From: Acidobacteriota bacterium
Lineage (GTDB): Bacteria; Acidobacteriota; JAAYUB01
Direction: 5' to 3'
DNA length: 64,000 nt
Assembly: GCA_018001935.1 (NCBI GenBank)
Contig: JAGNHB010000003.1
Location: 1-64,000, forward strand
Numbering within the stretch: the first letter of the stretch is position 1; each line of letters opens with the position of its first letter. The position numbers and the translations under genes are program-made. Shown piece by piece: positions 7,738 to 15,811 of this stretch. Under the pieces are notes generated by a model that was given only the letters and a program-made list of their open reading frames with translations, ran no database searches and was not told the origin of the DNA.

Positions 7738-8946
7738 TTGAAGTCCCCCGCCGCGCGCTTCGGCCTGCTGCTCGCCCTCCTCCTCCTGGCAGGACGGTTC
7801 TTTCCCTCCACGGGGTTGACCAACGCGGCGGACGAAACCCGGCCTGATCGGCTCTACCTCGAGAAGCCGCTGCTGTACGTGCTGCTGTCCCCCCCCCTGG
7901 AAATCCTGGACAACCTCACGTTCCTCAGCCGGAACCAGCACGTTGTGCTGGCCGGGAGCCTTGCCGCGCTGACCCTCGCGTTCCTCTTCCTGCGATACCG
8001 CCGCCGGTGGGCCCGGGTCCTGCTGGGGATGTGCTTCTTCTGGACCCTTTACGCCTGGGCGCTGATCCTCTGCGCCTTCCTCCCCCGCCCCATGGCGGCC
8101 CTGCGGTCCGCGGACCCGGACGACCTGGTGGTGGACTTCCACTCCCACACCTCGGCCTCCCGCGACGGCCTCCCGTGGTTCGACCCGGAAACGTCCCGGC
8201 GGTGGCACACCCGGGCGGGTTTCCACGCCGTGTACATCACCGACCACGACATCGTCAACGCCGCTTTCCGGGCGAAGGCCCTCAACCCCGCCCGGGCCGG
8301 AGACGGGCTCGTGTTCCTGCCGGGGGAGGAGCTCAGCCTCTACAAGCTGCACCTGGTGGTGATCGGCAACACCGACTGGATCGACCCGGAGCCCCACTGC
8401 GACTCCCCGGGGCAGGTCTTCGCGCTGCTCCGTCAACTGGCCGCCCGGAAAAACGTTTTGGCGATCGCTTCCCTGCCGGAGTATAATGACTATTCTTGGG
8501 CCTCCGTGCCCGGGTTCGTCGCGGCGGGGATCCACGGTTTCGAGATGGCGACGGGCGCGCCGCAGTCCCTCGATTTCCCCCGGGACCGGCGATCCGTCGT
8601 CGTGGATTTCGCCCGGAGGCGGGGGCTCTTCCTGACCGCCGCCACCGACACGCACGGATACGGGTCCGCCAGCCTGGCGTGGACCGTCGTTCACCTGCCG
8701 GGCTGGCGGTCACTGCCTTCCGGCCGCCTGGATGAAGCCATCCGGGAGCGGCTCGTTTCGGGGGGAGTCCAGGGAGCGATCCCGGTGGTCCGCGACACGG
8801 CTTACCCGGCGGACTCCTGGAAAACCCCCGGAATCCTGCCGGCGTTCGTCTGGGGGACCGTGAGGTCCCTGAACTGGGGGGAATGGGTCGTCTGGATGGC
8901 GGCGACCGGCCTTTGGGTATTCTATCGGCGGAGGAGAATGCGATGA
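7738..8946 (+). CDS. Membrane-anchored PHP-domain hydrolase
   Basis: 402-residue protein from a TTG start preceded by GAGGACGGA. The first 120 residues hold an N-terminal signal/anchor, a second hydrophobic helix (HVVLAGSLAALTLAFLFL) and a third (LLGMCFFWTLYAWALIL). A PHP metal-dependent phosphoesterase domain follows, with VDFHSHTSASRDGL, ITDHDIVNA, GEELSLYKLHLVVIG and TATDTHGYG as metal-ligand motifs. A C-terminal hydrophobic helix ends in RRRRMR. The catalytic domain may face either side of the membrane; substrate unknown. The stop overlaps the next gene by 4 nt. Confidence 0.8.
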   Translation: MKSPAARFGLLLALLLLAGRFFPSTGLTNAADETRPDRLYLEKPLLYVLLSPPLEILDNLTFLSRNQHVVLAGSLAALTLAFLFLRYRRRWARVLLGMCFFWTLYAWALILCAFLPRPMAALRSADPDDLVVDFHSHTSASRDGLPWFDPETSRRWHTRAGFHAVYITDHDIVNAAFRAKALNPARAGDGLVFLPGEELSLYKLHLVVIGNTDWIDPEPHCDSPGQVFALLRQLAARKNVLAIASLPEYNDYSWASVPGFVAAGIHGFEMATGAPQSLDFPRDRRSVVVDFARRRGLFLTAATDTHGYGSASLAWTVVHLPGWRSLPSGRLDEAIRERLVSGGVQGAIPVVRDTAYPADSWKTPGILPAFVWGTVRSLNWGEWVVWMAATGLWVFYRRRRMR

Positions 8947-10130
8947 GACCCGGGACCCTCACGGGTTTGCTGTTTTACCTGCTCATGTTGACCTTCGTCC
9001 CGTCGCAGGCGACGGAGAGCCCGCCGACTTTCGACCAGGCCTATACGGACTTCAACGCAAAGTGGGAGGAGAAATCCATCCAGATCAAGTCCCAGCAGGA
9101 ATTCCAGGCTTTCCAGCACTGGCAGTCCGAGTCCCTGGCCGCCCTGATGAAAATGGCCCCGTCCCCCGAGACCGCCACCCTTGCACAGAAGGCGGCCATC
9201 GCCCATCTCCTGCAGCTCTCCGGCGACCATGCCAGGGCGGTGGGCCTCTTCGAGGAGTGCCTCGAGGCGGACCCCGCCAACACCAAGGCGGCCACGGACC
9301 TGATCATGTCGCTGCTCTCCCTCAAGCGACCGCTTGAGGCCGAAAATCTGTTCAACCGGTTCATCGCCCAGATCGACGAGGAGAAGTCGGGCCGCATCTG
9401 CGTCAACCTCGGCCAGGCCTTCGCCGAGGCCGAGGAACACTCCAAGGCCGCCGTCTACCTTCGCCTGAGCCTTCTCAGGAAGATCCCCGAGGACTACCGC
9501 TCCGTGATCGTGGAAATGGTGGCCGACAACCTCCTGGAAGCGGGCCGGAAGGACCAGGCCGTCCTCTTCCTGGACGAGCAGATCGCCAAGCGGCTCTCGG
9601 ACGAACGGGCGGTCGCCGAGTTGGGGACGAAGAAAAAGCAGATCGCGTCCATCGGGACCGTACCGAAGGAACTGGACATTGATCGCTGGATCGGTGAGCC
9701 GAAGACCTCCCTCGCAAGCCTGAAGGGGAAGGTCGTCCTCCTGGATTTCTGGGCCCCCTGGTGCGGCCCCTGCCGGGCGTCGCTGCCCGACCTGAAGAAA
9801 ATCTACGAGAAGTACCACGAGCGGGGGTTCGAGGTTGTGGGCATCACCCGGTTCTACGGGTTCTACCGGGACGCACAGAAGAACATCCCCCGGATCGAGA
9901 ACCCGGAGATCGAGTACAAGTACATCGCCAACTACGTCAAGGAGACCGGGCTCCCCTGGTACGTTGCGGTCGGGAAGGGCGGGGTCATCCACGACAACTT
10001 CAACGTTTCGGGGATCCCCTGCCAGGTCCTGATCGACCGGGAGGGGAAGATCCGGAAGATCGAGGTGGGGTACAACCCCAGCTCCGGAAGGCTGGAAAAG
10101 CTCGTCGGCCGGCTGGTCGACGGGAAGTGA
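8943..10130 (+). CDS. Secreted TPR-like protein with TlpA/thioredoxin domain
   Basis: 395-residue exported protein with a signal peptide (MRPGTLTGLLFYLLMLTF). Residues about 60-235 are helical TPR-like repeats. The C-terminal part is a TlpA/ResA-type thioredoxin domain with WCGPC at residues 273-277 and the cis-Pro loop NVSGIPCQVLIDREG. Such proteins act as extracytoplasmic thiol-disulfide oxidoreductases. The extra Cys next to the cis-Pro (IPC) is unusual. The ATG at 8943 overlaps the previous stop. Confidence 0.88.
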   Translation: MRPGTLTGLLFYLLMLTFVPSQATESPPTFDQAYTDFNAKWEEKSIQIKSQQEFQAFQHWQSESLAALMKMAPSPETATLAQKAAIAHLLQLSGDHARAVGLFEECLEADPANTKAATDLIMSLLSLKRPLEAENLFNRFIAQIDEEKSGRICVNLGQAFAEAEEHSKAAVYLRLSLLRKIPEDYRSVIVEMVADNLLEAGRKDQAVLFLDEQIAKRLSDERAVAELGTKKKQIASIGTVPKELDIDRWIGEPKTSLASLKGKVVLLDFWAPWCGPCRASLPDLKKIYEKYHERGFEVVGITRFYGFYRDAQKNIPRIENPEIEYKYIANYVKETGLPWYVAVGKGGVIHDNFNVSGIPCQVLIDREGKIRKIEVGYNPSSGRLEKLVGRLVDGK

Positions 10131-10189
10131 CCCGGGGCGAGGCCGGCCCGCGGGGGCGGCCCGCTGCGATACGCGATTGAGAGGAAACC

Positions 10190-11845
10190 ATGCGGAAACA
10201 TCTCGGAGTGCTGGCTGTCGTGCTGATGGTGCTGTCCACCCTGGCCGGGGGGGTCCTGGGCGGGAAGGCCGTCGGCGAGTCCCGGATCAACCAGGACAAG
10301 GACTTCCTGTTCAAGAAGTTCAGCGTTCTCATGGAGAACATCAACCGGAACGCCATCCCCATCGGGGAACGCTCCGAGCTGGTCTACAGCGCCATCCGGC
10401 AGTTCCTCCAGCAACTCGACCCGCACAGCAACTTCTTCACGCCGAAAGAGTACAACGAGCTGCAGGAAGACAACTCCGGCCGCTACTTCGGCCTGGGGAT
10501 CCGCATCCGCGCCCTGACCCGGGGGTCGGGCCGCATCGTGATCCTCGAGCCCCCCTTCCCCGGGACCCCGGCCTTCAAGGTCGGCCTCCAGGCCGGGGAC
10601 GTCATCTACAAGGTCAACGGCGAATCCATCGACGAGTGGGACGTCGACGACGTCATCGACCACCTGAAAGGGCCCAAGGGGACCCAGGTGCACATCACGG
10701 TCCTGCGACCCGGCGAGGCCAGGCCCCTGGAGATCGACGTGACCCGGGACGAGATCCCCAAGCTCACCATCAATTTCTATTACCGGATTCGCCCGGGCAT
10801 CGGGTACGTCAAGGTCGAGCACTTCTCCCGGAGCACCTGGCAGGAGCTTCGGGACGCCCTCGGCAACCTGGACGAAGACAATCTCGAGGGGCTCATCCTC
10901 GACCTCCGGGACAACCCCGGCGGCTACCTCGACCAGGCGATCCGGGTCTCGCAGGAGTTCCTCCACCAGGACGCCCCCATCGTGACCACCCGGGACCGCG
11001 ACGGCAGCAACGAGGAAAATTACACCGCCAAGTCCGGCGGCAACGTGAAGCTCCCCGTGGTGGTGCTGCAGAACGGGAACTCCGCCAGCGCCTCCGAGAT
11101 CGTGGCGGGTGCGGTCCAGGACAACGACCGCGGTTTGATCCTCGGGGAGCGGAGTTTCGGCAAGGGCCTGGTCCAGTCCGTCTACAAGCTCACCGACGGC
11201 TCGGGGCTGGCCCTCACCACCGGCCGCTACTACACGCCCAGCGGCCGCTGCGTCCAGCGCCCCTACAACGGCTCGCTCTACGACTACTACAACCCCCGGA
11301 AACGAAAGAACGTCCCGGTCTCGGAAGCCGACGTCAAGTACACCCTCGGCAAGCGGAAGGTCTACGGCGGCGGCGGCATCATCCCGGACGTCGAGCAGAA
11401 AGCGAGAAAGCTCAACCGCTTCGAGCTGACCCTCGTCTCCAAGGACGTCTTCTTCAAGTTCGCCAACCTGGCGGTCCAGGGCAAGTTCCCTTCCATCCCC
11501 TTCCAGGAATTGAGCAAGACCAAGGGAAACCACCTGGAGATCAACGACGCCGTGGTGAAGGATTTCCGGGACTACATCGAGAGCATCAAGGTGAGCTTCA
11601 GCGAGGAGGACTTCAACGCCAACCTGGAGTTCGTCCGCCGCGGCATCAAGGCGGAAGTGGCCACCCGGCTCTACGGTGTCCTGGAGGGCTTCAAGATCCG
11701 GGCGGAAGGCGACGAACTCCTCCTGAAAGCCATCGACCTGATGCCCCAGGCCCGCAGCATCCTGCTGAAGACAAAGAGCCTGGTGATGTCGCAGCGCGCG
11801 AGGGGCAGGTCCGGGGCCTTCCCCGCCGACGATTCCACGAACTGA
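10190..11845 (+). CDS. S41-family C-terminal processing protease (CtpA/Prc type)
   Basis: Periplasmic serine protease of 551 aa. It has a signal peptide (MRKHLGVLAVVLMVLSTLAG), a PDZ domain (about residues 98-190, YFGLGIRIRA to HITVLRPGE) and the S41 core with LRDNPGGYLDQAI and NGNSASASEIVAGAVQD. Ser300 and Lys325 (SFGKG) are spaced by 25 residues as in characterised family members and are the likely dyad. A C-terminal extension of about 150 residues is basic and helical. ATG 10190 follows GAGAGGAAACC. It lies 59 nt after the TlpA-like gene and 14 nt before the M64 peptidase, so these exported proteins may share a transcript. Confidence 0.93.
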   Translation: MRKHLGVLAVVLMVLSTLAGGVLGGKAVGESRINQDKDFLFKKFSVLMENINRNAIPIGERSELVYSAIRQFLQQLDPHSNFFTPKEYNELQEDNSGRYFGLGIRIRALTRGSGRIVILEPPFPGTPAFKVGLQAGDVIYKVNGESIDEWDVDDVIDHLKGPKGTQVHITVLRPGEARPLEIDVTRDEIPKLTINFYYRIRPGIGYVKVEHFSRSTWQELRDALGNLDEDNLEGLILDLRDNPGGYLDQAIRVSQEFLHQDAPIVTTRDRDGSNEENYTAKSGGNVKLPVVVLQNGNSASASEIVAGAVQDNDRGLILGERSFGKGLVQSVYKLTDGSGLALTTGRYYTPSGRCVQRPYNGSLYDYYNPRKRKNVPVSEADVKYTLGKRKVYGGGGIIPDVEQKARKLNRFELTLVSKDVFFKFANLAVQGKFPSIPFQELSKTKGNHLEINDAVVKDFRDYIESIKVSFSEEDFNANLEFVRRGIKAEVATRLYGVLEGFKIRAEGDELLLKAIDLMPQARSILLKTKSLVMSQRARGRSGAFPADDSTN

Positions 11846-11859
11846 GAACGGGGGTGAAC

Positions 11860-13305
11860 ATGATCACGGCACTGTGCGCGCTTTCCCTGGCACTGGCGGG
11901 AGGCGGTTACGACGCTTTCTTCACCGGCGACACGCTCCGCGTCGACCTCTACCACACCGGCAACGCCACCGAGGAGATGTTCACGGTGGACCGCCTGCTG
12001 GTCGAGGGCCCCTGGCCGGGCAGCCGCACCCACCGGGTGGACACGTTCAACCTCGGGCGGCACTATGTCAAGGTCTACGACGCGGCGTCCGGCGAGCTTC
12101 TCTTCTCCCACGGTTACGACTCGTATTTCGGGGAGTACCGCACCACCGAGCCGGCGTCGAAGGGCATCTCGGCGACCTTCCAGGAGACCGTCCGGTTCCC
12201 CTTCCCGAAAGCGAAGGTCCGGATGGTCCTGGAGGTCCGCCAGAAGGACCAGACCCTCAAACCCGTCTTCACCACGGAGATCGACCCCGGCTCCATCTGG
12301 GTGCTCCGCAAGCCCCCTGAAAAGGGCGTGACCGTCATCGACGCCCTGGTCTCGGGAGACCCCTCGAGAAAGGTGGACATCGCCGTCATCGCCGAGGGCT
12401 ACACCGCCGCGGAGGCCCCCAAGTTCCGGAAGGACCTGGACCGGTGGATGAAGGTGTTCTTCTCCCAGGAACCGTTCAAGGGCCTGATGAAGTCCTTCAA
12501 CGTGCGGGGCGTCTTCCGGCCCTCCCAGCAGTCCGGCTGCGACGAGCCGAGCCACGGCGTCTACCGCCAGACGGCCCTCGGGTGCACCTTCGACTCCCTG
12601 GACAGCGAGCGCTACCTCCTCACCGAGCAGAACCGCCGGCTTCACGACCTCGCCGGGAACGTCCCCTACGACACCCTGTGCATCATGGTCAACCACGCCC
12701 GCTACGGCGGCGGCGGCATTTACAACCAGTACTGCACCTTCACCTCCGACAACCAGTGGTTCCCCTACCTGTTGCTCCACGAGTTCGGCCACTCCTTCGC
12801 GGGGCTGGCGGACGAGTACTACACCTCGAGCACCGCTTACAACGACTTCTACCCGAAGGGCGTCGAGCCGCTGGAGCCCAACATCACCGCCCTCCTCCAG
12901 CCGGGGGAGCTGAAGTGGAAGCACCTGGTCCAGAAGGGGACGGAGGTCCCCACGCCCTGGGAGAAGGACGAGTTCGACCGGCGCGACCTCGCCTACCAGG
13001 CCAGGCGCAAGGAACTCAACGAGAAGATCGCCTCCCTGAAGCGCTCCGGCGCCCCGGCGGCCGAGGTGACAAAGATCCAGGAGGAATCCGAGCGGCTCTC
13101 GAAGGAGAACTCCGACCGGACCGACGCCTATCTGCAGGCCTGCAAGGCGTGGGGCGTCGTCGGCGCCTTCGAGGGAGCCGGCTACACCGCGAAGGGAATG
13201 TACCGGTCCATGCTGGACTGCATCATGTTCACCAAGGGAGCCAAACCCTTCTGCGCGGTCTGCTGGGACGCGGTGACCCGCCGCGTCAAGGCGCTGTGCG
13301 AGTGA
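11860..13305 (+). CDS. Secreted M64-family zinc metallopeptidase (IgA-peptidase-like)
   Basis: 481-residue exported protein with a short signal peptide (MITALCALSLALAGGG). The N-terminal domain (about 20-150) is beta-rich, as in Peptidase_M64_N. The catalytic part has DIAVIAEGYTAAE, the characteristic start of M64, and the zinc site HEFGHSFAGLADEYY with His307, Glu308, His311 and an aspartate ligand at 318. Near the end a coiled-coil insert precedes MYRSMLDCIMFTKG and a CAVC pair. The family includes the Clostridium ramosum IgA protease, but most bacterial members have unknown substrates. Confidence 0.92.
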   Translation: MITALCALSLALAGGGYDAFFTGDTLRVDLYHTGNATEEMFTVDRLLVEGPWPGSRTHRVDTFNLGRHYVKVYDAASGELLFSHGYDSYFGEYRTTEPASKGISATFQETVRFPFPKAKVRMVLEVRQKDQTLKPVFTTEIDPGSIWVLRKPPEKGVTVIDALVSGDPSRKVDIAVIAEGYTAAEAPKFRKDLDRWMKVFFSQEPFKGLMKSFNVRGVFRPSQQSGCDEPSHGVYRQTALGCTFDSLDSERYLLTEQNRRLHDLAGNVPYDTLCIMVNHARYGGGGIYNQYCTFTSDNQWFPYLLLHEFGHSFAGLADEYYTSSTAYNDFYPKGVEPLEPNITALLQPGELKWKHLVQKGTEVPTPWEKDEFDRRDLAYQARRKELNEKIASLKRSGAPAAEVTKIQEESERLSKENSDRTDAYLQACKAWGVVGAFEGAGYTAKGMYRSMLDCIMFTKGAKPFCAVCWDAVTRRVKALCE

Positions 13306-13321
13306 CGGGACGGAGGTGCGA

Positions 13322-14278
13322 ATGAGCGGAGGCTGCTTCGGGGGAAGTTCTTCCGGCCGGGTTCGGGCGCTCGCGGTCCTCCTGGCTTGGTGGGCCCTGG
13401 CGGGGGCCCTGCCGTTGACCGCCGCCCCCGGGGGCGAGGACCCGCCCGACGATACCATCATCCGGGCAAAGGTATTCCTGGTCAACCTTTTCGTCTCCGC
13501 CACCTCCGGCGGGGACTACGCCGCCGACCTCAAGGCGGAGGACTTCGAGATCACCGAGGACGGGAAGAAGCAGGAGATCCTCTACTTCCGCAACCTTAGC
13601 CAGACCCAGGAGATCCCGCTCACCATCGCCGTCTTGGTGGACACCAGCGGCTCCGTCAAGGACAAGCTGAGCCAGGAGATCGCCACGGCGTCCATCTTCT
13701 TCCGCAAGATCCTCCGGCCCAACAAGGACGTCGGGGCCCTCATCGAGTTCCACTCGGAAGTGGTCCTGGTCCAGGACTTCACCGACAACCCGGACCGACT
13801 GGACCGGGCGCTGGACAAGCTCAAGCCCGGCGGGGAGACCTCCCTCTACGACGCCGTCTATCTGGCGGCGGAGGAAAAACTGTCGAAGGAGGCGGGGCGG
13901 AAGGTGATCCTGATCCTCTCGGACGGCGCCGACACCTCCTCGAAAGTAAAGAAGGAGACGGCCATCAAAGCAGCCCAGCGGGTGGACGCGCTGATCTACG
14001 GCATCGGGGTCCGGTCCGGGATGTTCCCGTCGGACTTCGGCGTCCTGCAGAACTTCTGCAAGGAGACCGGCGGCCGGTTCTTCTCCCCCGAGCCCACCCG
14101 CGAAGCCCTCCAGGAGACCTTCGATATCATCATGAAGGACATTGCGCACCAGTACAACATGGCCTACGAACCGGCCGACCAGGCCCGGGACGGGAAGTTC
14201 CGCAAGATCAAGATCACCCTCAGGGGAAAACGCCTCAAGCTGTCTTATCGCAAGGGATACTTCACGCCGGAGGACTAG
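13322..14278 (+). CDS. Exported VWFA-domain protein (acidobacterial VWFA-related type)
   Basis: 318-residue protein with a signal peptide and a von Willebrand A domain. Before the domain is LKAEDFEITEDGKKQEILYF, the stretch characteristic of the VWFA-related family expanded in Acidobacteria. The MIDAS motif is complete: DTSGSVKD, a Thr in GGETSLYDAVY, and ILSDGADTSS. The domain probably mediates metal-dependent protein binding outside the cytoplasm. ATG 13322 has GGAGG 5 nt upstream; a GTG at 13316 is less likely because it overlaps that site. The stop shares one base with the next start. Confidence 0.9.
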   Translation: MSGGCFGGSSSGRVRALAVLLAWWALAGALPLTAAPGGEDPPDDTIIRAKVFLVNLFVSATSGGDYAADLKAEDFEITEDGKKQEILYFRNLSQTQEIPLTIAVLVDTSGSVKDKLSQEIATASIFFRKILRPNKDVGALIEFHSEVVLVQDFTDNPDRLDRALDKLKPGGETSLYDAVYLAAEEKLSKEAGRKVILILSDGADTSSKVKKETAIKAAQRVDALIYGIGVRSGMFPSDFGVLQNFCKETGGRFFSPEPTREALQETFDIIMKDIAHQYNMAYEPADQARDGKFRKIKITLRGKRLKLSYRKGYFTPED

Positions 14279-14934
14279 TGCCTGCAGTCGCGGACGTCCA
14301 GACCAACCTCATCGCGGCGGCCATCGGCTTCCTCACGGGGTTCATCATCGCCATTCCCCCGGGGCCCATCAACTTCGCCATCTTCGAGAAGAGCGTTCAC
14401 AACCACCGTGCGTCCGCCATCCGCCTGATCCTGGGGGCCGTCTGCGGCGATATGGGCTACCTGGTGCTGGTCCTTCTGTACCAGGTCTCCGCCAGCCTCC
14501 TCTTCTGGATCAAGGTCATCTTCAGCGTGGGGGGCGCGGCGTTCCTGATCATCCTGGGGGTCTACTACCTCTTCTTCAAGAAGACGCCCGTCCGGAAGCC
14601 CCACGAGCCCACCCCCGAAGAGGTCCTGGAGGGGCATTTCTGGACCGGCCTGGTCATCTCGCTGTCCAACCCCTTCTTCATCCTGGCCATGATCGCCGTC
14701 ACCGACTTCCTCTACTCGGTGAAGGCCCTCGTCCCGCACCCCGTCACCAACATCATCTTCATCCTCGGTTTCGGCGCCGGCGTGTTCACCTGGCTGTCCG
14801 AGCTGGGGCGCTTCATGACCAAGCGGCGGGCCCACTTCAGCAACGCCGGGGGCAAAATCCGGCTCACGTGCGGCATCGCCTTCACCTGCTTCGGCCTCTA
14901 CATGCTGGGGAAGTTCGTCCGGTTACTGTTCTGA
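14278..14934 (+). CDS. LysE-family exporter
   Basis: 218-residue polytopic membrane protein from a GTG start that overlaps the previous stop (TAGTG). Features include the LysE-type start GFIIAIPPGPINFAIFEKSV, about six hydrophobic helices, and SLSNPFFILAMIAV in the second half. Known relatives export amino acids or other small metabolites; the substrate here is unknown. It ends the plus-strand gene run that begins at thpR. Confidence 0.85.
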   Translation: MPAVADVQTNLIAAAIGFLTGFIIAIPPGPINFAIFEKSVHNHRASAIRLILGAVCGDMGYLVLVLLYQVSASLLFWIKVIFSVGGAAFLIILGVYYLFFKKTPVRKPHEPTPEEVLEGHFWTGLVISLSNPFFILAMIAVTDFLYSVKALVPHPVTNIIFILGFGAGVFTWLSELGRFMTKRRAHFSNAGGKIRLTCGIAFTCFGLYMLGKFVRLLF

Positions 14935-15004
14935 ACCGCAGAACACGCTGAATGCGGAGAAGGCGCAGAATACGCATGCACCGACGGGTGGAACAGCGAG
15001 GTCT

Positions 15005-15544
15005 ATGCCATTCTTTCAACGATTCGGAAAACCTGCTTTCCAACTTTTCATTGGAGGACTCCGGATATTTGTTTGCATCCTGGCAACCATGGCCGCCACC
15101 GTTTCTGCACAGCAAATCCTCGTGCCCGGATACTACATCAGCCAGTCAGACCTGGCCATTTCAATTCATAACCACAAAAAATCAGTTCGACATCTTTCAA
15201 AAAGGATCAGCCGGTTTTCGCATTCCCCGCTGGAAGCCGACTTGCTGGCCATTGCTGAATCGCTTTACCCCAGGAAAGAAAAGGTCTTGAGTTGGGTCAT
15301 GACACCTCGGCGCGTTGACCGGAAGATTGCCGTCCCAGTTGATTCTGAAGTCTGGTGGGATTTCAGCTTCCCTGAAGACCCTGACGAGGTGAGGATCGTC
15401 CCACTGCCAACCAGGGCGGCTATTCGGTATTACAGCGATTTTCTCGACCACCAGCAATCGGGTGCCAGGTACCATCTAACCCTTTTTATATCTGTTGGAC
15501 ATAGTTGTTTCAAGCGCAACTCTTGCGGAATCAGTGAGACATAA
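15005..15544 (+). CDS. Hypothetical exported protein, possibly truncated
   Basis: 179-residue frame with a hydrophobic N-terminus (FIGGLRIFVCILATMAATVSAQQ) that looks like a signal peptide. The middle part (SDLAISIHNHKKSV to RAAIRYYSDFLDHQQ) reads like a genuine protein but matches nothing I recognise. Base composition is clearly lower in GC than neighbouring genes. The motif GGTGCCAGGTACC at 15461-15473, a dispersed intergenic motif in this window, falls inside the last 30 codons. The C-terminal residues may therefore be repeat-derived and the gene truncated. Confidence 0.5.
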   Translation: MPFFQRFGKPAFQLFIGGLRIFVCILATMAATVSAQQILVPGYYISQSDLAISIHNHKKSVRHLSKRISRFSHSPLEADLLAIAESLYPRKEKVLSWVMTPRRVDRKIAVPVDSEVWWDFSFPEDPDEVRIVPLPTRAAIRYYSDFLDHQQSGARYHLTLFISVGHSCFKRNSCGISET

Positions 15545-15630
15545 TGCAGGGGTCGGGTTGCGGCTTCGAGATGGAGAAAGATAGAATGAGCACCCAACCC
15601 TGGCAGGGGTTGAACATCGGTTGCGAAGTC

Positions 15631-15748
15631 TCCCCGCGCGCCGCCGTGTGGAAATCGTACCCCGCCGCAAGATCCCGGCCGGCGGCGCGCGGGGAAAAAT
15701 CATCAGGAACCGCTTTTACCACAAATGTTTGTCCCCAACGGGGACACG
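15631..15748. repeat. Palindromic intergenic element, copy A
   Basis: A perfect 16-bp inverted repeat (15631-15646 with 15680-15695) surrounds a 33-nt loop. It is followed by CTTTTACCACAAATGTTTGT and a small GTCCCCAACGGGGAC hairpin (15732-15746). The same arrangement recurs at 30602-30760, which shows this is a dispersed element rather than a gene, although an 80-codon frame crosses it. Confidence 0.75.
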
Positions 15749-15811
15749 GGTCTCACCAAGATCGAGTGCGGTGTCCACCTCAATAATTCCGGAGAGATAG
15801 AGCTGTTCGCT

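Noticed and set aside
10177-11859. Long upstream extension of the M64 peptidase frame
   Set aside because: It is a shadow of the S41 protease gene and lacks any domain. A signal peptide begins at ATG 11860.
15544-15786. 80-codon frame after the hypothetical gene at 15 kb
   Set aside because: It runs through palindromic element A, whose second copy at 30.6 kb is not open in the same way. The translation reflects repeat sequence.
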